Both the position numbers and the translations under genes were made by a program. Shown here piece by piece: positions 40,675 through 51,000 of a stretch of 64,000 nucleotides of DNA (the first letter of the stretch is position 1; the number at the start of each line of letters is the position of its first letter). The DNA comes from Gilliamella sp. N-G2. Lineage in GTDB: Bacteria; Pseudomonadota; Gammaproteobacteria; Enterobacterales; Orbaceae. The notes beneath the pieces are model-generated. The model did not search any database and was not told the origin of the DNA. It saw nothing but the letters and a program-made list of their open reading frames with translations. The stretch spans positions 1 through 64,000 of the forward strand of contig NZ_NAST01000004.1 of NCBI RefSeq assembly GCF_002142215.1, read 5' to 3'.

Positions 40675-41313
40675 ATGCAAAGTTATCATCCCGCCGACCT
40701 AGTCGACATTTTACGAAAAATTGAAAACCTGATCCGCCCCGGTGTGATTTGTAAAACCAATGGCGATCGGGTTAAAGTCCGTACTGGTGAATTAATTACC
40801 GCATGGTTGCCATGGTTTACCCATCGCGCGGGTAAAAGCCGCACATGGTGGAGGCCATCCGTTGGTGAGCAAGTATTCATTTTAAGCCCCAATGGTAACC
40901 TGTCCTTAGGTTGCGTGTTGCCTAGCTTATATTGTAACTCTAACCCCGCACCTGCTAAATCCGAAGATGGTTATTTTGTAACATTTCCCGATGGCGCATC
41001 ATTTGAATATGAACCCGAAACGAGCCAATTAACAATCAAGGGTATTAAAACGGCCGTGATTGAAGCCAGTGAACAAATTACCGCAAAAGCAGGGGCAAAA
41101 ATCCATCTTGACACCCCACTAGTTGAATGTAGTGATCATGTAATGTTCAAATCATTTAGTGCTAGTGGAGGAGGAGCAAAAGGCAGAACAGGTACCCTAA
41201 CCGGTAATGTAATACATAAACAAGGTCAATTATCATCAAATGGCATTGTATTAGATTCTCACACCCACATTGGCGTTAAAGCCGGTGGTGATTCAACAGG
41301 AAAACCTAAATGA
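40675..41313 (+). CDS. V: Baseplate spike protein V
   Basis: 212 residues (P2 V 211). IRPGVICKTNGDRVKVRTGELITAWLPW, GEQVFILSPNGNLSLGCVLPSL (OB domain) and the C-terminal GIVLDSHTHIGVKAGGDSTGKP, with the HxH iron-binding tip motif. Punctures the outer membrane. Confidence 0.95.
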   Translation: MQSYHPADLVDILRKIENLIRPGVICKTNGDRVKVRTGELITAWLPWFTHRAGKSRTWWRPSVGEQVFILSPNGNLSLGCVLPSLYCNSNPAPAKSEDGYFVTFPDGASFEYEPETSQLTIKGIKTAVIEASEQITAKAGAKIHLDTPLVECSDHVMFKSFSASGGGAKGRTGTLTGNVIHKQGQLSSNGIVLDSHTHIGVKAGGDSTGKPK

Positions 41314-41663
41314 GTTATATCGGCATGAATAGCAAAACAGGACGAACAATAACTGATATGGATCATATAAATCAATCAGTTAAAGATATATTGATTACGC
41401 CAATCGGCTCACGAGTTGAACGCAGGGACTATGGCTCATTACTCTTTTTATTGTTAGATAATCCAAATACAGATGCAACACGGTTGAGGGTTATATCAGC
41501 TACAGTGATGGCATTAAATCAGTGGGAAAAAAGAATTAAATTAGATGCTGTCAACGTTTCAACAGATAAAGAAAAATTAACGCTGCAAATAACTGGGTCA
41601 CGCACCGATAAACCGAATCAATCATTTACTAGCGATGTTGAGGTGATAGCATGGCCACATTAA
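41310..41663 (+). CDS. W: Baseplate wedge protein W
   Basis: 117 residues (P2 W 115). GMNSKTGRTITDMDHINQSVKDILITPIGSRVERRDYGS is the gp25-like fold. Overlaps V and J, as in P2. Confidence 0.95.
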   Translation: MSYIGMNSKTGRTITDMDHINQSVKDILITPIGSRVERRDYGSLLFLLLDNPNTDATRLRVISATVMALNQWEKRIKLDAVNVSTDKEKLTLQITGSRTDKPNQSFTSDVEVIAWPH

Positions 41664-42562
41664 CAAATCTATCAAAATTACCCTTGCCAGATGTGGTTGA
41701 ATTATTAGATTTTGAAACATTATATAACCAGCGCAAAGCAAAATTTATATCGCTTTATCCATTTGAGCGGCAACAAGAAGTAGCAAAAACACTACAATAT
41801 GAAAGTGAACCCGTTGTTAAACTGTTACAAGAAAGCGCTTATTACGAGCTAATCTTACGTCAACGCATTAACGAAGCGTCACACGCGCTCATGATTGCTC
41901 ATTCCAGAGGCAATGATTTAGATAATCTGGGCGCTAATTTCAATGTTTATCGCTTAATTGTACAACCCGCGGACGATACAGTTACGCCAGCAATCTCAGA
42001 AATCAAGGAATCCGATGACGATTTTAGAATGAGAATTCAGGCCGCCTTTGAGGGTTTATCTGTCGCCGGCCCTCGCGCGGCGTATGAGTTTTATGCTCGC
42101 AGTGCAGACGGTCGAGTATTAGATGCCGCCGCAGAAAGCCCCTTCCCCGCTTGTGTTACATTAGCGATATTAGCCCGTGATAATAATGGTATAGCTTCGG
42201 ATGAATTGGTTGAAATAGTTAAAAAAGCGGTTAATCAAGATGATCGCCGCCCGGTTGCTGATAGAGTGACTGTCAAATCAGTAGAATTAATTGACTATCA
42301 AATCAACGCTAAACTATATTTATATCCCGGCCCAGAATCAGAACCTATAAAAAAAGCCGCCACTGAAAATTTACAAGCTTATATCACTGAAAAACATCGA
42401 ATTGGACGACGTATTAATCGCAGCGCCATCATTTCAGCATTGCATGTGGTTGGTGTTCAACGTGTCGAGCTATTAGCTCCCGCTCACGACATACCGATCA
42501 ATCGTGAGCAGGCAAGTTATTGTAATAGCTACAAGGTAGAGGTCGCGGGATATGACGAATAA
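41651..42562 (+). CDS. J: Baseplate protein J
   Basis: 303 residues (P2 J 302). LPDVVELLDFETLYNQRKAKF, AHSRGNDLDNLGANFNVYR, GLSVAGPRAAYEFYARSADGRVLDA, all gpJ. Builds the baseplate edge. Confidence 0.95.
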   Translation: MATLTNLSKLPLPDVVELLDFETLYNQRKAKFISLYPFERQQEVAKTLQYESEPVVKLLQESAYYELILRQRINEASHALMIAHSRGNDLDNLGANFNVYRLIVQPADDTVTPAISEIKESDDDFRMRIQAAFEGLSVAGPRAAYEFYARSADGRVLDAAAESPFPACVTLAILARDNNGIASDELVEIVKKAVNQDDRRPVADRVTVKSVELIDYQINAKLYLYPGPESEPIKKAATENLQAYITEKHRIGRRINRSAIISALHVVGVQRVELLAPAHDIPINREQASYCNSYKVEVAGYDE

Positions 42563-43157
42563 AACGTTATTACCGCCCTCTGCGACGGCGTTGGAAAAGA
42601 AATTATCGCGAGCTATAGCTAGCACCCCTCCTGTCCCGTTACGGTCATTATGGGATCCAATGACCTGTCCATATGAATTATTGCCTTACTTGGCATGGCA
42701 ATATAGTGTCGATCGTTGGGATGAAAAATGGCCAGAACAGACTAAAAGAAAGGTTATAGCAGAAGCATTTGAAATCCATCAACTAAAAGGGACTAAAGAA
42801 GCTATTCGACGAGCTGTTGAGCCTTTTGGGCACTTAATAAATATTACTGAGTGGTGGCAAACAAATTCCGAACCGGGCACTTTTTCGATTGATGTTGGCG
42901 TATCAGACGACGGCATTACTGACGAGTCATATGATGAACTAACCCGAATTATTGATGATGTTAAACCAGTATCCCGCAAATTAGTGGGGCTTGCATTACA
43001 CATCATGACGGTTGGCAACACTACGATAGGGGCATCGGCGTATGATGGCAACACGATTAGCATTTATCCTTACATTACAGAAACAATCATTACACAATCC
43101 GAAGGCCATTTTGGCGCAACTATTCATTTAATCGATACAATGAGTATAACATTATGA
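42552..43157 (+). CDS. I: Tail protein I
   Basis: 201 residues (P2 I 176). LLPPSATALEKKLSRAI, LWDPMTCPYELLPYLAWQYSVDRWDEKWPE, HQLKGTKEAIRRAVEPFG are gpI blocks. Links baseplate and fibre. Confidence 0.95.
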   Translation: MTNKTLLPPSATALEKKLSRAIASTPPVPLRSLWDPMTCPYELLPYLAWQYSVDRWDEKWPEQTKRKVIAEAFEIHQLKGTKEAIRRAVEPFGHLINITEWWQTNSEPGTFSIDVGVSDDGITDESYDELTRIIDDVKPVSRKLVGLALHIMTVGNTTIGASAYDGNTISIYPYITETIITQSEGHFGATIHLIDTMSITL

Positions 43158-45073
43158 ATCAAACCTACTATACAATTTTGACTAAACAAGGGGCGGTATT
43201 GTTAGCTAATGCTACCGCACTGGGAGTGCCGCTTAAAATAACTCAAATGGCGGTTGGAGATGGTAATGGCATTATACCTAAACCAGATGCAAACCAAACC
43301 AATTTAGTGCACGAAGTTAGACGTGCAGCTATCAACACCTTATTTATTGATAAAGAAAACCCCAATCAAATTATTGCAGAACAAGTTATACCTGAGTCCG
43401 ATGGGGGCTGGTTTATTCATGAAATTGGCTTGTTTGATGATGAAGGTAATCTAATCGCCGTCGGTAACTGCCCTACTACCTATAAACCTAAATTAGCGGA
43501 AGGCAGCGGCCGCACACAAGTGATTAGAATGATTATTGTGGTTGATAATGTTAATGCTGTGGCGCTTAAAATCGACCCATCAGTGGTATTAGCGACCCGT
43601 CAATATGTGGATGATTTGATTACTTCTAAAATGACAGCTCATGAAAAGTCAACTAATCATCCAAATGCAACAACCTCATCAGAAGGATTTGTACAATTAA
43701 ATTCAGCTATTGATTCTAATCTCGAAAACCAAGCTGCAACACCATTAGCTGTCAAAAAAGTCTATGATTTAGCAAACGGAGCGGTAAAAAAAACGGGTGA
43801 CACCATGACGGGGCAATTAATATTGTCGAAAAATGGACTGAAAATCAATTATGACAACAAAAATATAATGGCTCTTATAACGTCAGATGATAATTATTCA
43901 CACGTTTTTTATAATGCAGAAAAAAAACAATGGTTGAGTAAACTTATTTACAATTCGACTACAAATTCATGGAATTTTCAATATATTGATGACGTAGCGA
44001 TCAATGGTAAATCAGTGCTAAAAAATGGTGATGCGATACAAACATTTGGTGACTTGTTTACAACAATAAATTTAAACGATCTGACAGGGGCAAACGAGGG
44101 TATATATTATCAAGGTCGCAATGTATCAGCTATTGAAGGACGTGGTTACCCAATTAATGAAGCAGGTACTCTGCAAGTTTTTAAAAATGGCGCCGATGGT
44201 GCGGGATGTTGTCAAATTTATACTACATATAGAAATGCACGACAATTTATTCGTAACTATCGGGGAGGTACCAAAACTTGGGAGGGGTGGAATGAGGTTA
44301 TTACGACGGGGAATAGCGGATCTTTCATAAAAAAAGGTGACTATGGTATAGGCTCATTTACAGGCGCACAGTTAGATAATCCGAATCCAGTACTACCAGG
44401 GGGATGTTATGCAACTCGAACAACTGAGTTTCCAGAACTAACAGAATTTAAAAATCGGGATGATTCAGCTAGCCTAATTGTTTTTCCTGCAACAACTAAA
44501 AATTGGTGTGTTGAAATGCTAGCTGTCGTTCAAAATATTTTGCCAAGAATCTTTTTCAGATGTGCAACAATAAATGGCAAACAACAGCTACACGAGGTTG
44601 TCACGACAGCAAACATTAACAATTATATCCCTGTCGGTGTTCCATTACCATATCCCACTAACAAACCGCCTGCAGGGTGGTTTGAGTGTAATGGTTCAAC
44701 ATTTGATAAAAGCAAATTTCCGAAATTAGCAAATGCATATCCATCGGGGTATTTACCAGATTTAAGAGGGGTGTTTATTAGAGGGTTGGATACCGGCTCT
44801 GGATTAGATCCGAATCGAGGTATTTTGAGTTATCAGGGCGATGCTATCAGAAATATCTGGGGTGAAATATCACCCATTTCTGAGTCATTTGCCGCCGATC
44901 CGATCGCATCCGGCGCATTTAGATATTTTGAAAAACACGCTGATCATACGCCTTCTCACATCGACGTTGGCAGTGTTGGTGGTGTCACATTCGACGCATC
45001 TCGAGTTGTACCAACAGCTAACGAAAACCGTCCTTCTAACGTCGCATTTATGTATATTGTTAAAGCAGAATAA
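43154..45073 (+). CDS. H: Tail fibre protein H
   Basis: 639 residues. N-terminal DUF3751-type baseplate-binding domain (YYTILTKQGAVLLANATALG; MAVGDGNG; EQVIPESDGGWFIHEIGLFD), a variable shaft, and a C-terminal collar-like domain (PVGVPLPYPTNKPPAGWFEC; LPDLRGVFIRGLD; NRPSNVAFMYIVKA). The distal part sets host range. GC and codon use look similar to neighbours. Confidence 0.92.
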   Translation: MNQTYYTILTKQGAVLLANATALGVPLKITQMAVGDGNGIIPKPDANQTNLVHEVRRAAINTLFIDKENPNQIIAEQVIPESDGGWFIHEIGLFDDEGNLIAVGNCPTTYKPKLAEGSGRTQVIRMIIVVDNVNAVALKIDPSVVLATRQYVDDLITSKMTAHEKSTNHPNATTSSEGFVQLNSAIDSNLENQAATPLAVKKVYDLANGAVKKTGDTMTGQLILSKNGLKINYDNKNIMALITSDDNYSHVFYNAEKKQWLSKLIYNSTTNSWNFQYIDDVAINGKSVLKNGDAIQTFGDLFTTINLNDLTGANEGIYYQGRNVSAIEGRGYPINEAGTLQVFKNGADGAGCCQIYTTYRNARQFIRNYRGGTKTWEGWNEVITTGNSGSFIKKGDYGIGSFTGAQLDNPNPVLPGGCYATRTTEFPELTEFKNRDDSASLIVFPATTKNWCVEMLAVVQNILPRIFFRCATINGKQQLHEVVTTANINNYIPVGVPLPYPTNKPPAGWFECNGSTFDKSKFPKLANAYPSGYLPDLRGVFIRGLDTGSGLDPNRGILSYQGDAIRNIWGEISPISESFAADPIASGAFRYFEKHADHTPSHIDVGSVGGVTFDASRVVPTANENRPSNVAFMYIVKAE

Positions 45074-45085
45074 AGGAGAAAAATA

Positions 45086-45691
45086 ATGAAATATGAATTA
45101 CAACCACAATCAGCAGTATTAGACGATAACGGTTTAACAATTTCGGCTGGCTGGGCTATTATTTATAGCGTTGATGCAAAAGGTGAATTTTTACAAACCA
45201 CTTATCAATATTTACCGATAGGCGTTGGCTTACCTGCTCATGCTTACTTAGAAGCCCCGAAAAACGTTAAAGATAATCAAGCCATTATTCACAATGGCCA
45301 ACAGTGGACTTACCCAAAAGATTTTCGTGGAACGACAATTTACTCAATCGAAACAGGTGCGGAAGTGACCATGCAAGAAGTGGGTGAAATCCCTGATGGC
45401 TATACAACATTAAAACCAACCAGTGAATTTGATAGCTGGGATGGTAAAAAATGGCAATTAGATGTCAGCAAGCAGCATCAATATGAAGTCAATCAAGCTT
45501 CAGCTAAGAAAATTCAGCTTATTACTGAAGCAACAGCGCAAATCAGTTATTTACAAGATGCGGTCGAATCAGAAATTGCCAGTGAGCAAGAAACACAATT
45601 ACTCGCCGAATGGAAAAAATATCGTGTTCTAGTTAATCGCATTGATATCGAACAAGCGCCAAATATTGATTGGCCAAAACAGCCAAAATAA
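45086..45691 (+). CDS. G: Tail fibre assembly chaperone G
   Basis: 201 residues (P2 G 175). C-terminal Caudo_TAP domain: EAEITASQ-like region (QASAKKIQLITEATAQISYL) and the end RVLVNRIDIEQAPNIDWPKQP. Helps H trimerise. Confidence 0.92.
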   Translation: MKYELQPQSAVLDDNGLTISAGWAIIYSVDAKGEFLQTTYQYLPIGVGLPAHAYLEAPKNVKDNQAIIHNGQQWTYPKDFRGTTIYSIETGAEVTMQEVGEIPDGYTTLKPTSEFDSWDGKKWQLDVSKQHQYEVNQASAKKIQLITEATAQISYLQDAVESEIASEQETQLLAEWKKYRVLVNRIDIEQAPNIDWPKQPK

Positions 45692-45794
45692 CAATTTGTG
45701 AACTATTATTCTGGATAATTGTATTAATTTTCTGAGTATATAGCACAATTATCTGGAATATCTTTATTTATAAATACACCGCTCACTTACGCAA

Positions 45795-45817
45795 GTTGTA
45801 AATTCAGCTTTCACAAA
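45795..45817 (+). promoter_or_regulatory. Ogr-type late activator site, FI promoter
   Basis: GTTGTAA-N9-TCACAAA, followed by TCG; TATATT at 45864-45869 could be the -10. Segment 45692-45897 otherwise has no gene. Confidence 0.7.
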
Positions 45818-45897
45818 TCGAACAACTAACACCCTTAACGTCAATATGCAAACATTCCCCTATATTTTGTAATTCACAAATTTACTGGAGAACACAA

Positions 45898-47073
45898 ATG
45901 CCAAATGACTACCACCACGGCGTCAGGGTCATAGAAATCAACGAAGGTGCACGCACAATCAGAACAGTTTCAACAGCTGTTATTGGTATTGTTTGTACTG
46001 GCGATGATGCCGATGCAACGTATTTCCCGCTTAACACACCCGTTTTGATTACCAACGTCAATACAGCAATCGGTAAGGCCGGTTCAACTGGGACATTGAA
46101 ACAATCACTAGAAGCAATCGCAGATCAATGCTCACCGGTCATTGTTGTTGTTCGTGTTGAAACTGGTGCAACCGATGAAGACACTACAGCAAATATCATT
46201 GGTACAACAACAGCCGAAGGTAAATATACTGGCATGAAGGCCCTGCTTTCAGCTCAAACGCAATTGAAGGTTAAGCCGCGCATTTTAGGCGTGCCTGGTT
46301 ATGACTCTTTGCCGGTTGCTACTGCGCTAATATCATTAGCGCAGAAATTGCGAGCCTTTTGTTATGTTTCAGCTTATGGGGCTAAAACCAAAGAAGATGC
46401 CGTGCTTTATCGCGATCAATTGGGTGCGCGCGAGGCGATGGTAATTTGGCCTGATTTTGTCGGTTTTGATACCACACAAAAACAAAATGTTACCTTAGCC
46501 GCGACAGCGCGAGCGTTAGGTCTACGTGCCCAAATCGACCAAAAAGTTGGCTGGCATAAAACATTATCAAATGTTCCTGTCAATGGCGTCACTGGCATTT
46601 CTAACGATGTATTTTGGGATCTGCAAGAGGAGAGCTCCGATTCAAATTACTTAAACGAGCACGATGTAACTACCTTAATTTGCAATCAAGGATATCGCTT
46701 CTGGGGATCTCGCACTTGCTCAGCGGACACATTCTTTGCATTTGAAAACTACACTCGTACCGCACAAGTGTTAGCTGACACTATCGCCGAGGCACAATTC
46801 GCGTTAGTTGATGCGCCAATGCACGCGTCATTAATCAAAGATTTAATTGAATCAATCAATAACAAATTCCGCGAATTAAAATCTAACGGCTACATTGTTG
46901 ATGGTAAAGCATGGTTTGACCCTGAGGTAAATACACCAGACATCCTAAAGGCCGGCAAATTATATATTGATTATGATTACACCCCTGTCCCGCCTCTTGA
47001 AAATCTCATGTTGCGCCAGCGAATCACTGACAAATATTTGGTTGATCTGGCAAACTCCGTGGCTTCTAATTAA
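45898..47073 (+). CDS. FI: Tail sheath protein FI
   Basis: 391 residues (P2 FI 396). HHGVRVIEINEGARTIRTVSTAVIGIVCT, VPGYDSLPVATAL, TLICNQGYRFWGSRTCS, LYIDYDYTPVPPLENLMLRQRITD. Contractile sheath. Confidence 0.97.
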   Translation: MPNDYHHGVRVIEINEGARTIRTVSTAVIGIVCTGDDADATYFPLNTPVLITNVNTAIGKAGSTGTLKQSLEAIADQCSPVIVVVRVETGATDEDTTANIIGTTTAEGKYTGMKALLSAQTQLKVKPRILGVPGYDSLPVATALISLAQKLRAFCYVSAYGAKTKEDAVLYRDQLGAREAMVIWPDFVGFDTTQKQNVTLAATARALGLRAQIDQKVGWHKTLSNVPVNGVTGISNDVFWDLQEESSDSNYLNEHDVTTLICNQGYRFWGSRTCSADTFFAFENYTRTAQVLADTIAEAQFALVDAPMHASLIKDLIESINNKFRELKSNGYIVDGKAWFDPEVNTPDILKAGKLYIDYDYTPVPPLENLMLRQRITDKYLVDLANSVASN

Positions 47074-47084
47074 GGATATCAACA

Positions 47085-47597
47085 ATGGCACTTCCAAAAA
47101 AACTCAAATACTTTAATGTTTATGTAGATGGGACCTCATATATCGGGGAAATAGAATCATTTACACCGCCGAAACTGACACGCAAGCTTGAAAATTATAG
47201 AGGAGGAGGTATGCCCGGCGTAGCTCCAATCGATCTTGGCTATGATGATGACGCTTTAACCGTCGAATGGTCAATTGGCGGCCTTGCTTACCAAGTACTA
47301 AAAAAACATGGCGGTTTAATCAATGGTGTTACTTTGCGATTTGCCGGAGCTTATCAAAAGGATGATAGCGAAGATTTTGTAAAAGTCGAAATCATCGTCA
47401 ATGGACGCCATAAAGAACATGATCGTGGTGAATTAAAACAGGGTGAGAGCAACTCAACCAAAATTACCACGCAATGCACTTACTATAAAGAGATTATCGA
47501 TAACGAGGAAATTACAGAAATCGATTTTATTAACATGATTGATAAAGTCGGCGGTAAAGATCGTTTAGAACAGGCCCGCCGTGCAATCGGCATTTAA
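47085..47597 (+). CDS. FII: Tail tube protein FII
   Basis: 170 residues (P2 FII 172). ALPKKLKYFNVYVDGTSYIG, KLENYRGGGMPGVAPIDLGYD, ending in the long NEEITEIDFINMIDKVGGKD block. Forms the inner tube. Confidence 0.96.
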   Translation: MALPKKLKYFNVYVDGTSYIGEIESFTPPKLTRKLENYRGGGMPGVAPIDLGYDDDALTVEWSIGGLAYQVLKKHGGLINGVTLRFAGAYQKDDSEDFVKVEIIVNGRHKEHDRGELKQGESNSTKITTQCTYYKEIIDNEEITEIDFINMIDKVGGKDRLEQARRAIGI

Positions 47598-47659
47598 CTT
47601 CCAATCTAAAATATAGCCCTTACGGGCTATCATAAATCCTAAAATATGAGGGTAACACT

Positions 47660-47959
47660 ATGCAAAACACACAAAAAATTAAATTAAAAGCAGGGGTCCA
47701 ATCTGGTAAAACAACTATTAGTGAATTAACAATTCGAAAACCACTAACCGGAGATCTTCGTGGGGTTAAATTGCTGGATTTTATCGAGCTCGATATTGAT
47801 TCTTTGGCTAAAGTACTGCCTCGAATTACAACCCCACAAATCGCAGAGCATGAAGTTTTTGCTCTCGATTTAATCGATTTATCTGAAATCACACAAGTTA
47901 TTGCCAGTTTTTTGTCAGAGACATCGAAGAATGCCCCGACGGAATTCCCCTCCGCGTAG
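47660..47959 (+). CDS. E: Tail assembly chaperone E
   Basis: 99 residues (P2 E 91). TISELTIRKPLTGDLRGVKLLD and the IASFLSE end are gpE. The zero-frame product is the short form; ribosomes shifting at 47908-47914 make the longer E+E'. Confidence 0.92.
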   Translation: MQNTQKIKLKAGVQSGKTTISELTIRKPLTGDLRGVKLLDFIELDIDSLAKVLPRITTPQIAEHEVFALDLIDLSEITQVIASFLSETSKNAPTEFPSA

Positions 47960-48084
47960 AGGACGCGATCGCAGATGTTGCGATGGTATTTCACTGGCAA
48001 CCATCTGCTATGTTTGATTTTACATTGTCAGAGTTAATGGAGTGGCGAGAACAGGCCCGAATACGGAGCGGAGCGAATGAATAA
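47660..48084 (+). CDS. E+E': E+E' fusion by programmed -1 frameshift
   Basis: T TTT TTG (47908-47914) lies in the zero frame of E (AGT TTT TTG). A -1 shift continues for 56 codons to TAA at 48082-48084, including FHWQPSAMFDFTLSELMEWR, the conserved E' end. Total 141 residues, as in P2 (142). The extension overlaps the T start. The E:E+E' ratio sets tape-measure chaperoning. Confidence 0.9.
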
Positions 48085-51000
48085 CTTACAGTTAAATGTA
48101 AATTTAATGGGGGCTGATAAAGTTAGTCGTCCCCTTCGCAACGCTACAAATGGCGCCAAGCTATTGGCGCAGCAATTAACAGACACACGCAATAAGCTAA
48201 ATCAATTAAATAATACACAAAAAAATGTAGATGGATTTATTCAGTTAAAAAAACAATTTAGCGATGCTCAAAATAAAGCTAAATCACTAGCGCTTGAGTT
48301 GAAAAGCGCGCAGCGCCCCACAAAATCACTGCAAAACGCCTTTAACGCAGCGACAATAGAAGTTAAAAAGCTAAAAGAAAAGCTAACGCCGTTAAGGCAG
48401 GAATTGCAAAAATCAGGAATTAGCACTAAAAATCTAGCACAGCATCAAATAAATTTAAAAAACAATATTCTAGCGACAAATCACAGCATTAACCAGCAAT
48501 CCGAGCGTTTACGACAATTAAATCAGCGTCAATCAAAACTAAACCAAATCAGAACAAAATATGATAACGGCATGCAACGAGCGGCAGTTCTCGGTGCCGT
48601 TGGGTATGGCTCGCTATCAACTGGCCGAACCGTGTTTAGAGGATTAAAAAACCTACTTCATGTGGGTTATGAATTTGACGCTAGCATGAGCGCAACCCAA
48701 GCAGTTACAAGAATTGATAATAAAAACGATCCAAGGATGTTGGCATTAAGACAGCAAGCAAGACAATTACCCCTCATATCAAAATTTACTGATAGCGAAG
48801 TTGCTCAAGGACAATATTTCTTAGGTAGAACGGGATATAACCCAGATCAAATATTAAAAGCAATGCCCGGCATGCTGAATCTATCCGCCGCTGGTGATGT
48901 TGATCTCGGCACTACAGCAGATATTGCATCAAATATTCAAATGGCTATGGGGTTACCTGCAGAAAAAATGGATCACGTTGCTGATGTTCTAACAGCTATG
49001 TTTACTCGCAATAATGTTGATATTCCTATGCTAGGTGAATCCTTAAAATATAGCGCAGGAGTTGGCGCTAGCTTTGGACAAAGCTTAGAGACTATTTCAA
49101 CACTAACTGCTGTAATGGGTAATGCAGGCATTCAAGGAAGCCAAGCTGGTACAACATTACGTCAGATTTTAGTACGACTTGGAACATCAAACGCAGTAGC
49201 AAAACTGGGAGTTAAAGTTGCCGATAAAAACGGTAATATGCGCGATGTTATTGACATTATGTCAGAGATTGCCGAAGCAACCAAACACATGGGTAACGTG
49301 CAACGCGCAAGTATAAATAAGCAAATTGCAGGGCAAATTGGTTTAACTGGATTTGAAGTTTTGCTAACTCAAGCATCAACAGGCTTTTTGAAAAAAATGC
49401 GTGGAGAGCAAGGGGAATATGATGGCGAAGCAGCCAGAGTTGCAAAAACAAAACTGGATAACCTTGCTGGTGATATGACAATGCTCCACGCAGCATTTGA
49501 GAATATTAGCGTAGAATTATTTGAAAACAATAATGAATGGTTACGTGATGCTGTCCGCGGGTTAACTCACGTATTGCATAAAATTGGAGAGTTCCTCAAA
49601 AAACACCCTGCCCTCTCAAAAGCTATTGTAATGCTGGGTACAGGTATAGCAATCGTCAGTGCGGCATTTGGTGCATTTGCGCTAGTTTTAATGACTGTAT
49701 TCGGTCCAATGTTGATGACAAGGTTTTTATTATCCCGGCTAGGCTTAGAGTTTGGCGGGTTATTTATAAAAACAAAAGTTGTTCGTGGCGGATTCAAGTC
49801 ATTAATTAAAACGATGTTATCATTTGTTGGAGCGCCATTCAAAAGAACCAGTTCAGCTATCCAATCCCTAGGTCGTTCTTTAGCAAAAACATCTAAAGCC
49901 CCAAAAAAATTTGGCGGAGCATTTAAAGGTGTTGGTAATACGTTATTAAATTTCACGCGCTCACCAATAAAATCATTAAAAAAAGGGATTAGCGGTATAG
50001 GGAAAACATTAATCACTGTAGCGCGTTCACCCGTGAAATCATTCGCCAGTCTGGGGCGAGGATTCCTATTATTCGCAGGTTCACCGATTAGATCGTTTGG
50101 TAGTGCTTTTTTGGGTTTAGGGCGGACATTATTTTCGTTCTCTCGCATCCCCGGCATTATATCTGTTGCATTTAGAGGGCTTTTTATTGTTCTTGGGCCC
50201 ATTGGTTGGATTTTGGGTGCTATCGCTGCAGTTGGTCTCACTATTTATAAATATTGGCAACCATTAGAAGCTTTTTTCTCGGGTTTTTGGGAAGGTTTGA
50301 AAGAGGCATTAAAACCGGTTAGAGAAGAGTTCTCTTTTCTCGACCCTATTGTTAAAGCCGTTGGCGATACCTTTAAATGGTTTGGTAAAAAAATCGATGA
50401 ATTAACAAAATGGTTTAAAGGTTTATTTACTCCGGTAAAATCAACAAAAAAAGAACTAAAAGAAGCCAAAAACGCCGGAAAATCGTTCGGTCGCACGGTA
50501 GGCGGAGCCGTTCGATGGGTACTATTAAAATTCAAAAGTTTATTTTTGAAAATAAAGGAAATTATTGATTACATTGCCGGTACTCCAGAGAGAATAGGGA
50601 AAACAATTAAAGAGCTCAAAGAGGCATTACTTGGTGAGGATGGAATTGTCGCAGAATGGAAGAAAAAAGGGCAAAGCATCGCTGACAATTTAAAAGATGG
50701 TATTTCGGATAAGTGGTCTCAAACAAAAAATGCCGTTAGCGGATTTGGTGCCAGCGTAGGCAATTGGTTTGCAGCCGCATTGAACGCATCACCAACAGCC
50801 AAGCTAGGTTTATTTACAGTAGATGGTTATACTAGCGGCGTTAAACGACGACAACCGACCGCATTAAAAGCAGTCAACAAACTCGGGAATAACGTAAGTA
50901 GCAAATTTAAAAAATCATTAGACATTCATTCACCATCCCGCGTATTCGCTAAATTCGGGGGATACACGGTTGATGGTTACGTCCGGGGTATTGAAAATAA

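Noticed and set aside
49567-50241. 224-codon minus-strand ORF inside the tape measure gene
   Set aside because: Proline/asparagine-rich composition typical of a shadow frame; the plus-strand T gene is certain.
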